A stretch of DNA of 64,000 nt from Pseudomonas bharatica CSV86 (lineage in GTDB: Bacteria > Pseudomonadota > Gammaproteobacteria > Pseudomonadales > Pseudomonadaceae). A program made the translations under genes and the position numbers. The stretch covers positions 24,678 to 88,677 of the forward strand of contig NZ_AMWJ02000005.1 of the NCBI RefSeq assembly GCF_000319305.2. The letters are read 5' to 3'. The notes under the pieces are model-generated. The model was not told where the DNA came from and did no database searches. It saw only the letters and a list, made by a program, of their open reading frames with translations. The first letter of the stretch is position 1. Each line of letters begins with the position of its first letter. Positions 49,059 through 57,447 of this stretch are shown one piece after another.

Positions 49059-49681
49059 TCAAGGCGTGCCGTTTCGTCCGTGCAGCAGATACCCGCTGCG
49101 TTCGCTCAGTCGCTCGTAGTACTCGCTCACCGCCGGCAGGTGCGGCCGCTCGAAGGGCGTTCCGAACCAGCGGTTGACCGACAGCCCCACGGGGATGTCG
49201 GCCAGGGTGAAGCGTTCGCCGGCGACGAAGGCGCCCGTACGGGCCAGTTGCTGGTCGAGGATGCCCATGTACCGCGACCATTCCGCCTGCCCGGCGGCAA
49301 GCGCCTCGGGCGATTGATGCAAGGGCGAGCGGCGCACCAGCGACATGAAGGTGTAGCTCCACGACCGGTTGAGATCGGACGCCTGCCAGTCGATCCATTG
49401 ATCGACCGGGCCCGGGCCTGCGCCTCCAGCGGATACAGGGCTTCTTCGCCATAGCGGGTGGCTAGGTAGCGGATGATGCTGTTGGATTCCCACAGGGTGA
49501 AATTGCCGTCCTGGATCACCGGGATCATGGCGTTGGGATTGAGGGCCAGGTATTCCGGAGTATCGAGGGCCCGGAAGCCCGAGCCCCAATCTTCGCGCTC
49601 GAAAGGAAGGCCGATTTCGGCGCAGGTCCAGAGGACCTTGCGCACGTTGATGGAGGTGGCTTTGCCTAGAATCCGTAGCAT
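49059..49681 (-). CDS. Glutathione S-transferase
   Basis: This GST has about 208 residues: thioredoxin-fold N-domain (MLRILGKATSINVRKVLW; then NAMIPVIQDGNFTLWESNSIIRYLA with the glutathione-contacting ESNSI) and helical C-domain (AFVAGERFTLADIPVGLSVNRWF). It starts at ATG 49681 after AAGGA; the in-frame upstream ATG at 49717 lacks one. One frame shift near 49413 separates the domains. It lies between two convergent siderophore-uptake cassettes. It ends HGRNGTP at 49059. Substrate unknown. Confidence 0.87.
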
Positions 49682-49774
49682 CTGTTCGTCCTTGTACAGG
49701 GAGCGGCAATCATCCATGGTGGCGATTTGTTGGTCAATGTGCAGGACGTGAAACCAGTGAGTTGCAGGTCGCGG

Positions 49775-52252
49775 TCAGAACGCTCCCTGCACCGTGACCA
49801 TGAAATTCCGCGGTTCCCCGTAGTAGTTCCCCCATCCCGGTGCACCGATGGTGGCGTAGTACTTCTTGTCGAACAGGTTGTTGCCGTTCAGCGCCACCGT
49901 CCAATTCTGGTCGACGCGATATTGCACGCGGCCACTCCACAGGGTGTAGCCCGGCTGTTCGATCTTCAGGGTGCGGTTGTAGCGCGAGTTCTCGCTCTGG
50001 CTGCTGACCCCGGCACCGAGGCTCCAGCGTTCCAGCGCGCCGTCGAGCTGGTAATCACCCCAGACCCGCAGCATGTGCCTCGGTACGAAGCTGGAACTGA
50101 AGGTCAGGTCGTTGCTGTCGACCTCGTTGATGCTCTTGAGGAATTTGGTCTGGGTGTAGGTGTAGCCGGCCAGCACTTGCAGGCGCTCGACCGGCGAGCC
50201 GCTGATTTCCGCCTCGAAGCCCTGGGCGCGGACCTTGCCATTGTCGGTGTAGCAATACTGGTCGCCGGAGCCCATGCAGGTGCCGACATAGTCGGTTTCG
50301 GCACGATGCTCCTCGATGGTCCGGAACAGGTTGAACGCGGTATTCAGTTCGCCATTGAACAGCTCGCCTTGATACCGATCTCGTAGTTGGCACCGGTCTT
50401 GGGTTGCAGCGTCTGGCCGTCGGCGGTGACCTTGTTGCTTTGTGGCTGGAAGATATCCGCATAGCTGGCGTAGGCGGTCCACTGCTCGTTCAGGTCATAC
50501 AGCACCGCGGCGAACGGGGTGACCTGGCCGTTTTCCTGGCTGCGGTTGGGCACCCAGTAGTCATAGGCCTGGGTATAGGAGTCGCTGTGGTTGCGGTACC
50601 AACTGACCCTGCCTCCGAGCACCAGGGTCAGCGGCTCGGCCAGCTTCAGGCGCACATTGGCGTAGGTGCCGAACTGGCGGGTGAGGGAGTCGGTCGGCAC
50701 GCTGCGCCCGGGTCGGGTTGACCAGGTAATCGGCCTTGGAGGGATGAGGGAAGTCCGACGACGGATCGAACGGGTTCTGCGAGCCGCTCAGGCGCATCAG
50801 GGCAAAGTAGTCGTGGTTCTTCTGGCGGCTGGCGTTCATCCCGACGATGACTTCGTGCTCCAGGCCGAACGCGCGGAATTTGCCGTCCAGGTAGGTATCG
50901 AAGCCGTAGTCGGTCTGGTCGTAGTCGAAGCGCCCGGCATAGCGACCCATGGCCGCTGTGCTGGCGCCCACGGCAACGGCACCCTCGGAGTAGCCGTATT
51001 CGATGTCCTGGTCGTTATGGGTATAGACCGAGGCGAAGTTCAGCGACCAGTCGTCGTTGAAGCGGTGCTTGAGGTCGGCGAAGCCGGTGATGCGCTGGCT
51101 TTGCAGGTCGTTCCAGCTGGCGCCGAGGCAGGTCGAGCGTGACAGCTTGAGGTCGCTGCCGTCGGCGTAGCGCGGCAGGCCGTGGTAGCAGGGCGAGGCA
51201 TCGACGTCCTCGTAGGCCAGGCCGAAGCCGAGGGTGGTGTCCGGGCTGATGTCCCAATCGAGTGCGCCGTAAAGCACCTGGTCCTGGCGCTTGGCGTTGT
51301 CGTAGAAATACTGGCGGTCCTGCAGGGTGGCCACGGCGCGGCCGCGCACGCTGCCGGACTCGTTCAACGGGCCGCCAACGTCGATCTGGCCGCGGTAATC
51401 ATCCCAGCTGCCGGCGGACATCGTCAGCTTGGTCGCCGTGGTTTCCAGCCCGCGCTTGCGCACGAAGTTGACGCCGCCAGCGGAGCTGCCCGAGCCCTTG
51501 AGCATGCCCGCCGCACCCTTGAGCACTTCGACCCGGTCATAGAAGGCCATGTCGCTGGAGAAGCTGTTGGCCTGCACATAGTTGCCGCCCACATCCAGCG
51601 GCACGCCGTCGTACTGGTACTGGCCGTCCATGTTGAAACCGCGGAGAAGAAGTACTTGCCGCCCATGGGCGAGTCGTAGACGGTGATGCCCGGGGTCTTT
51701 TCCAGGACCTTTTCCAGGGTGTTGAGGTTCTGGTCGTCCATCATCCTGCGGGTGATGACGGTCAGCGACTGCGGGTTTCCTTCAGGGTATGCACGCCCTT
51801 GCCGATGGTCACGGCACGGGCGGTGTAGGAGTCGGTGCCTTCGGTGGTGGGGTCGAGGCGCTGGCTGCTGATGGTGGTGGCGTCCAGTTCCATCGAGCCC
51901 TGCTCGTTGTGCAAGGGGCGCAGCGCGTAGGAGCCGTTGCTCTGCGGCACCGCTTGCAGGCCGCTGCCTTGCAGGAGGATGGCGAAGCCCTGGTCAACGC
52001 TGTAGGTGCCGTCTAGCCCGCCGGACTGACGGCCCTGGAGCAACGCCGCATCGAACGACAGGGCCGTGCCTGACGCCGAGGCAAAGGTGCTGAGAACGGT
52101 GGCAAGGCTGCCGGCCGGGATGTGCCAGGATTGCATCGCGCCGGCTTCGGCAGCGTGGGCCAGCCCTGGCAGGCTGAGCGCGCCGAGTGTGCAAAAGCCC
52201 AGGCGAATGGCTACGGCTACCGTGTCAGCAGGCGTGCGTGCGGGTACTTCAT
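49775..52252 (-). CDS. TonB-dependent siderophore receptor with signalling domain (second cassette)
   Basis: This transducer-type receptor has about 827 residues. It has a signal peptide (AVAIRLGFCTLGALSLPGLAHA), STN domain (WHIPAGSLATVLSTFASASG), plug (TLKETPQSLTVITRRMMDD; DRVEVLKGAAGMLKGSGSSA), barrel and C-terminal NFMVTVQGAF. It starts at ATG 52252 (MKYPHARLLTR) after GGAGGAA; one missing G near 52222 breaks the signal peptide. Other shifts lie near 51772, 51637, 50712 and 50370. Clearly paralogous to the receptor at 46189-48638 but diverged, so the ligand probably differs. Confidence 0.9.
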
Positions 52253-52377
52253 GGTGTTCCTCCCAAAATGAAACCGTGCAAAACGGCATCTACTGAGGAT
52301 TGGCCGAGCAGGGCGGGCAAACAGTGCAACCTGAATCTAAGTATTTTTCGTTCGCATCTTTCGACGGCAATTCATCC

Positions 52378-53338
52378 CTATGCCGGCTGTACGCTGACCC
52401 AGTAGGCGGTGCGCCGCACGATGCGCAGGCCGAAGCCGCTTTCCAGGGCGGCGAGGGCGCGGTCGGTATCGTCCAGGGGGAAGGCGCCGGAAATCTTCAG
52501 GTCGGCGATGGCGGGATCGCAGCGCAGCCAGCCATGGCGATAGCGCGACAGTTCGTCGAGCAGATCGCCGAGGGGGCGCTGGATGGCGATCAGGCTGCCG
52601 CTGCGCCACGAAGCGACGCTGGCATCACTCTGCCAGGGCTTGCCGAGGCGCAGGCGGTCGAAGCGCACTTGCTGCCCGGCTTCGACGCGCATGACGCGCT
52701 CACCGACAGCAGGGCGGACCTCCACGGCCTTCTCCAGCACCGCCACTTCGCAGAACCGTGCTTCGGTCTGCACCGTGAAGCGGGTGCCAGGGCGCGGACC
52801 TGCCCTTGCGCGGTCTCTACCACGAAGGGCCGGGCCAGGCCATCGACCGCCGTCTCCACCAGCAGCCGACCGCTGAGCAGGCGCAGCAAGCGGCGCTCGG
52901 CGTCGAAGTGCACGTCCAGGGCGCAATGGCTGTCGAGCAGCACCTGGCTGCCATCGGCCAGGGCCAGGCGGCGTTGTTCGCCCACGGCGGTACGGTGGCT
53001 GGCCATCAGCGCCGCGCGCCATTGGCTGTCCCAGCCGTTCCAGCCCACCACGCCGACCCCGGCCAGCAGCAACAACTGGCGCAGGACCCGCGCCGGGATT
53101 CCCGCGCCTGGCGCAGGGCCGAAGCCGCCACATCGCCCGGCACGCCCTCGACCATCTGGCGTATCGACTGAACCTGTTGCCAGGCCCGACGGTGCAGCGG
53201 ATCGGCGTTGTGCCAGTGCTGCCAGCCGAGACGGTCGGACTCGGTCTCGATACCGGACGACAGGCGCGCATACCACTGCGCCGCACTGCGCAGGGCTGCG
53301 CGTTCGGCAGGGTCCAGGGCAGGGCGGGCGCTGCTCAC
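52378..53338 (-). CDS. FecR-type anti-sigma regulator (second cassette)
   Basis: This membrane-bound sigma regulator has about 320 residues: N-terminal DUF4880-like domain (AAQWYARLSSGIETESDRLGWQ), membrane helix (QLLLLAGVGVVGWNGW), FecR domain (RLALADGSQVLLDSHCALDV), C-terminal segment (DLKISGAFPLDDTDRALAAL) and ending YWVSVQPA. It starts at GTG 53338, overlapping the sigma stop (GTGA). Frame shifts lie near 53117, 52797 and 52607, each one base. Partner of the sigma upstream and receptor downstream. Confidence 0.9.
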
Positions 53339-53850
53339 AGCAACCCCATGCGGATCAGGCAGCATTGCTCGATGGCCTTGGCCATATGGTTGTTCACCGT
53401 GCGCAGGGAGATGCCCTGGCGCTCGGCGATCTTCGGATAACTCAGGCCTTCGAACTGCGACAGGATGAAGGTCTGGCGCACCTTGTCGCCAAGGCTGTCG
53501 AGCATGCGGTCGATCTCCATCAGGGTCTCGAGGACGATGGCCTGGGTTTCCTGGGAAGGCCAGGTTTCCTCGGGCAGGGCGGCGAGGGCTTCCAGGTAGC
53601 TGTGCTCCAGGGCGCGGCGACGGAACAGATCGATCATCAGGCCCTTGGCCACGGTACTCAGGTACTGGCGGGGCTGACGAATGTCCGTGGCCTGCCGCGC
53701 CCTGAGCACCCGCACGAAGGTGTCCTGGACCAGGTCGGCGGCATCGCTGTGGTTGTCCAGGCGCTTGCGCAACCAGCCACGCAGCCAGCCGCTGTGGCTG
53801 CTGTACAGATCATGGACGGCGGAGCGCAGGGCGAAATCGTCGGCAGACAT
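53335..53850 (-). CDS. FecI-type ECF sigma factor (second cassette)
   Basis: This intact ECF sigma factor has 171 residues: region 2 (AADLVQDTFVRVLRARQA; YLSTVAKGLMIDLFRR) and region 4 (SYPKIAERQGISLRTVNNHM). It starts at ATG 53850 (MSADDFALRSAVHDLY). It is paralogous in layout to the sigma at 44667 but reads in the opposite direction, so the two cassettes converge. Predicted Fur control from the AT-rich site just upstream. Confidence 0.92.
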   Translation of the reverse strand: MSADDFALRSAVHDLYSSHSGWLRGWLRKRLDNHSDAADLVQDTFVRVLRARQATDIRQPRQYLSTVAKGLMIDLFRRRALEHSYLEALAALPEETWPSQETQAIVLETLMEIDRMLDSLGDKVRQTFILSQFEGLSYPKIAERQGISLRTVNNHMAKAIEQCCLIRMGLL

Positions 53851-53863
53851 GGGAAAGAGTCGC

Positions 53864-53882
53864 TAATGAGAATTTTTTGCAA
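53864..53882. promoter_or_regulatory. Predicted Fur box of the second iron-sigma cassette
   Basis: TAATGAGAATTTTTTGCAA, read on the - strand as TTGCAAAAAATTCTCATTA, resembles a Fur half-site array (AATGAGAAT). It lies 14 bp upstream of the sigma start at 53850, where Fur boxes of FecI-type genes usually sit. The match to consensus is partial. Confidence 0.6.
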
Positions 53883-54038
53883 TTTCACCCTTTTGCAGCA
53901 GGTTTGGCAATCCCCGGATAAAAGCAGCTTCTTTCGGCGGCGTCTCAACCTGCGGCGGCTCTCATTGAGCAAGACATAGCTATTTGATTTGCAAGGACCT
54001 TGCGGATTTACCTGGCGATGACGATGGTGAATCCACTA

Positions 54039-54142
54039 CCGCTATCGCTGGCAAGCCAGCTCCCACAGGGTGGACTGCACCGGCCGCAGAATTCCAGCTC
54101 GACTCAATCGACTGTGGGAGCTGGCTTGCCAGCGATGAGGCC
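54039..54142. repeat. REP palindrome pair downstream of the deaminase gene
   Basis: Inverted REP units at 54041-54069 and 54113-54142 lie with a ~43-bp spacer, 21 bp after the stop of the convergent-side 8-oxoguanine deaminase gene. Confidence 0.93.
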
Positions 54143-54163
54143 ATCAGCGGTAGCGGAGATCGT

Positions 54164-55522
54164 TTACTCGCCGATCACCAACTGCCGCGCCAGCTGGTTA
54201 TGTCGCTCCAGCACCAGTGGCAGGTCCACCGTGGTGATGCGTCCGTCCTTCACCACCACCCGGCCGTTGATCACGCTGGTATCGACATGTGTCGGGGTGC
54301 AGAACACCAGGGCCGCCAGCGGGTCGTGCAGGGCGCCTGCGTAGGCTACATGGCCGAGGTCGAAGGCGACGAAGTCCGCCACCATGCCCGGGGCGAGGGC
54401 GCCGATGTCGTTGCGGTTGAGCACCTTGGCGCCGCCCAGGGTGGCGATCTCCAGGGCTTCGCGCGCAGTCATCGCATCCGGACCGAAGCCGACCCGCTGC
54501 AACAGCAGGGCCTGGCGCACTTCGCCGATCATGCTGGCGCCATCGTTGGACGCCGAGCCATCGACGCCCAGACCCACCGGTACACCGTGATCGCGCATCT
54601 TGCGGATCGGCGCGATGCCCGAGGCCAGGCGCATGTTCGAGCACGGGCAGTGAGCGACGCCGGTGCCGGTGCGGGCGAACAGCTCGATGCCGTGCTGGTC
54701 GAGCTGCACGCAGTGGGCGTGCCAGACATCGTGGCCGACCCAGCCCAGGTCCTCGGCGTATTCGGCCGGGGTCATGCCGAATTTTTCGCGGCTGTAGGCG
54801 ATGTCGTTGACGTTCTCCGCCAGGTGGGTGTGCAGCGAAACCCCATGCTCACGGGCCAGCACCGCGGCCTCGCGCATCAGGTCGCGACTCACCGAGAACG
54901 GTGAGCAGGGCGCGACCACGACCCGCAGCATCGAGCCATGGCTGGCATCGTGGTAGTCCTCGATCAGGCGCTGCGACTCCTTGAGAATGTCGCTTTCCTT
55001 TTCCACCACCGAATCCGGCGGTAGGCCGCCCTGGCTACGGCCGACGCTCATGCTGCCGCGAGCGGCATGGAAGCGCATGCCGATCTCGCCGGCGGCGTGG
55101 ATGCTGTCGTCGAGCTTGCAGCCGTTGGGGTAGATGTACAGGTGGTCGCTGGACGTGGTGCAGCCCGACAGGATCAGCTCGGCCATGGCCGTCTGGGTCG
55201 AGACCGCGATCATCTCCGGGGTCAGCCGGGCCCAGATCGGGTACAGGTTGGTCAGCCAGTTGAACAGTTCGCCATCCTGGGCGGCCGGGACCACGCGGGT
55301 CAGGCTCTGGTACATATGGTGGTGGGTGTTGACCAGGCCGGGGATGACCACCTTGCCGGTCATGTCGAGGATTTCGTCGGCCTGTTGCGGCAGCGCGTCG
55401 CTGGGGCCGACCTGCTGGATCAGGTTGTCGACGATGTACAGGCCGCCACCTCTGATTTCGCGGCGTTCGCCGTCCATGGTGACCAGCAGCGTGGCGTTCT
55501 TGACCAGTAATGTCTTGGGCAT
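54164..55522 (-). CDS. 8-oxoguanine deaminase (amidohydrolase family)
   Basis: This intact 452-residue metal-dependent amidohydrolase matches Pseudomonas 8-oxoguanine deaminases (PA0142 type), which convert 8-oxoguanine to urate. Metal and substrate motifs: NTHHHMYQSLTR (HxH, residue ~67), HTHLAENVNDIAYSRE, VWHAHCVQLD and the acid in GVDGSASNDGASM. It starts at ATG 55522 (MPKTLLVKNATLLVTMDG) with AGGAGAGG upstream; a longer in-frame extension is not family-like. It is one of the few long unbroken genes here. Other family members (hydroxyatrazine hydrolases, guanine deaminase) are possible but fit less well. Confidence 0.88.
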   Translation of the reverse strand: MPKTLLVKNATLLVTMDGERREIRGGGLYIVDNLIQQVGPSDALPQQADEILDMTGKVVIPGLVNTHHHMYQSLTRVVPAAQDGELFNWLTNLYPIWARLTPEMIAVSTQTAMAELILSGCTTSSDHLYIYPNGCKLDDSIHAAGEIGMRFHAARGSMSVGRSQGGLPPDSVVEKESDILKESQRLIEDYHDASHGSMLRVVVAPCSPFSVSRDLMREAAVLAREHGVSLHTHLAENVNDIAYSREKFGMTPAEYAEDLGWVGHDVWHAHCVQLDQHGIELFARTGTGVAHCPCSNMRLASGIAPIRKMRDHGVPVGLGVDGSASNDGASMIGEVRQALLLQRVGFGPDAMTAREALEIATLGGAKVLNRNDIGALAPGMVADFVAFDLGHVAYAGALHDPLAALVFCTPTHVDTSVINGRVVVKDGRITTVDLPLVLERHNQLARQLVIGE

Positions 55523-55857
55523 GGGTATTCCTCTCCTGATGGGAGTGCGGTTTCGATGGGATGCCTTGGCGGCGATTCGATCAATGCGAAGGGGGCGAGA
55601 AGGCGGTCGGGGCGCGGGGCCTCGATGGGTCCAGGCGTTCGCGGGAACGGAATTCATCGTCGGCGGCCAGGCGCACGACAAGCGACATCGGGAGAGGGCG
55701 CCCGAGTGGTTCGGGCAGGATCAGGTGTTGCATGGTGTCAGACCGTCGCTATACGCATGGGCGATTGCCAATGTCGTAGGCGCCGGAGGATTGTAGTTGT
55801 ATTTATATTTTTTGTATACAGTTCCGGCGCTACGGCCCCTGCCGTTGCGCCGGGTGT
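55523..55857. other. Gap upstream of the deaminase gene; possible GntR operator and small frame
   Basis: This 335-bp stretch has no recognised gene. TGTATACA at 55813-55820, inside an AT-rich run (TTATATTTTTTGTATACAG), matches the core of GntR-type operators common in purine and vanillate-like catabolic operons, but lies ~290 bp upstream of the deaminase start. A 50-codon minus-strand frame (55585-55735, MQHLILPEPLGRPLPMSLVV...) fills part of the gap and could be a small gene or chance. Confidence 0.45.
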
Positions 55858-56333
55858 TCAGTGGCCAGCGGCCCTGAGGCGTTTGGCATCGATCGCGCAG
55901 ACCAGATTGCGCAGCTCCCCGAGGATCGATTGGCGCTGCAGGGGCTCCCACTGTGGGGTCTCGTCCTGCGCGCGATCTCTTCGCCGCTGGCGAAATAGTC
56001 GGTGAAATAAACCCGGCCGAACTGGGCCGTTTCGTCCCGTTCGCAGTTGATCACCCGCAAGGCGCTCGAACTGCGCACATAGGTCTTGCCTGCGCCGATC
56101 TGCTCGGGCTTGCCGTAATTGTGAACCAGGTTGAACTGGCGCAACTGCGGCTTGCCCTGGTAAAGGGCGACGGAGTTGGCCGCGAAGAAAGTGGCCACTT
56201 CGGGCGTGGACATGATTTCGAACATGCCCGCAGGCTTGACCCGTGGTGCAGCCGGCGTCGCTTCGGGCTTCGCCCCATCATGGGCGCAGCCGGCCAGGAG
56301 CAGGGCGGCGGTCAGGCACAGGACAGGTTTCAT
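55858..56333 (-). CDS. Lipoprotein, surface-adhesin-E-like
   Basis: This is an exported protein of about 158 residues. The N-terminus MKPVLCLTAALLLAGCAHD has a lipobox (LAGC), so it is probably lipidated and membrane-anchored. The mature part contains FLVHNYGKPEQ-type strands and SALRVINCERDETAQFGRVYFTDYF, which resembles the surface-adhesin protein E/CNP1-like small domain with a conserved Cys. A frame shift near 55975 hides the C-terminus ILGELRNLVCAIDAKRL with stop at 55858. It starts at ATG 56333, overlapping the stop of the upstream gene by 4 bp (ATGA). Function unknown. Confidence 0.72.
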
Positions 56334-56974
56334 TGTCCGGCTCCTGGTACGACATCCGGGCGCTCGCGCTGCAGCAACGCGGTATCGATGCTGCCTTGCA
56401 GCGAGCACAGCAGACGGGTCTTGCCGTTCTCGGTGCTGAGCATCAGCAGCTTTTCCGCAGAGCCTGCCGCCGGCGCGACGCCCGATGCCGCGCTCGGGTT
56501 GTCCTGCCAGGCGTCACTGCCGCGCGGTTTGATCTGCGGTCGGGAAATGAAATATTCCCCGGCTTCTTCCCATTGGGCCTGGGGCAGTTTCGCCATGACC
56601 TCCTCGCGGCTGGCCACGGTTTCGAAGCCCCAGAAGTAATAGGTACCTTGCGCGCCCAGGTCGAAGGCCCGGTCATACCAGGCGGTCAACGGCAGGCCGT
56701 CGTCATCCACGGGATGGGCAAAGGTCAGCAGCGCACCCTCCGGGCTCGTGCGGTCGGCGACCGATATCCAGGCCACGCCGGCCTTTTCGTCCTGGCTCAG
56801 CTTCACCTGACGGGCCAGTTCGCCACGTTGGGCATGCAGGTTCTTGAAGAACGAAGGCTGGCATTGCAGCAGCCCTTCGGCCAGGCCGGTCGCCAGCGAG
56901 TTGCCGGCCCACAGGCCGAGCAGCAGCGCGAGGGCGGGTTTGATCGTGCGGGGGGAAATGCGGGTCAGTTCCAT
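56330..56974 (-). CDS. Exported protein of unknown function (214 aa)
   Basis: This intact 214-residue protein has a signal peptide (TIKPALALLLGLWAGNSLA, cleavage near residue 28). The periplasmic part has two halves: CQPSFFKNLHAQRGELA near 38, with strands around AWYDRAFDLGAQGTYYFWGFE, and a C-terminal stretch KLLMLSTENGKTRLLCSLQG. A pair of cysteines (near 38 and 189) could form a disulfide. Its stop overlaps the start of the lipoprotein gene (ATGA), so the pair is co-translated and may form a complex. No family recognised. Confidence 0.75.
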   Translation of the reverse strand: MELTRISPRTIKPALALLLGLWAGNSLATGLAEGLLQCQPSFFKNLHAQRGELARQVKLSQDEKAGVAWISVADRTSPEGALLTFAHPVDDDGLPLTAWYDRAFDLGAQGTYYFWGFETVASREEVMAKLPQAQWEEAGEYFISRPQIKPRGSDAWQDNPSAASGVAPAAGSAEKLLMLSTENGKTRLLCSLQGSIDTALLQRERPDVVPGAGQ

Positions 56975-57003
56975 TGAGACGGATATCCTGGACGGGTGGG
57001 AAA

Positions 57004-57365
57004 CTACGGATGCAGGGCCGGGAAATCCACTTCGTAGATGCCTCGCTCGGCCGCATCGGCACCGGTGCTGTGATCGCCCTCAGGTCGGTGAGTTCCCAGG
57101 CGAGCCAGCCTTCTTCGTGATAACTCGCACAGGCCGCCTCGATATCGCCGACTTCGAAGGGGCGAACTGCCTTGACCCGCACGATGGCGACGGCAAGTCC
57201 ATCGTCCTGCTCACCGTCGTTATGCAAAAAGCGCTTGTTCTCGACGATCAGCAGGTCTTCGGAGGGCTCAAGGCCAGGCTGCCAGCGACGGATTTCGAGG
57301 GTTTTCTGCCCGCAGGCGATCCTCGTGCCGCCGGGGCTGACGATGGACAGGGCTTTCATGCGCAT
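57004..57365 (-). CDS. ASCH-domain protein
   Basis: This protein of about 120 residues resembles ASCH (PUA-like) domains, which bind RNA or nucleotides: start MKALSIVSPGGTRIACGQKTLEIRRW (the SIxPPWxxxI-G-KxxExR pattern) and LIVENKRFL, with AIVRVKAVRPFEVGDI as the central strands. It starts at ATG 57365 behind GGAGGAA. One missing G near 57055 hides the ending GIYEVDFPALHP with stop at 57004. It could regulate RNA or modify nucleic acid; role unknown. Confidence 0.8.
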
Positions 57366-57447
57366 TCCGGTTATTCCTCCAACGGGCCACCACGGCACTG
57401 CTGTCATGCCTGTGTGGCGGCCCGTGCCTGGATGGCGGCAAGGATAA

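Larger units (their letters stand above)
53851..54163. other. Gene-free gap upstream of the second sigma gene
   Basis: This 313-bp stretch has a predicted Fur box (53864-53882) near the sigma gene, an AT-rich tract to about 53985, and a REP pair at 54039-54142 next to the deaminase stop. No gene is seen. Confidence 0.7.
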
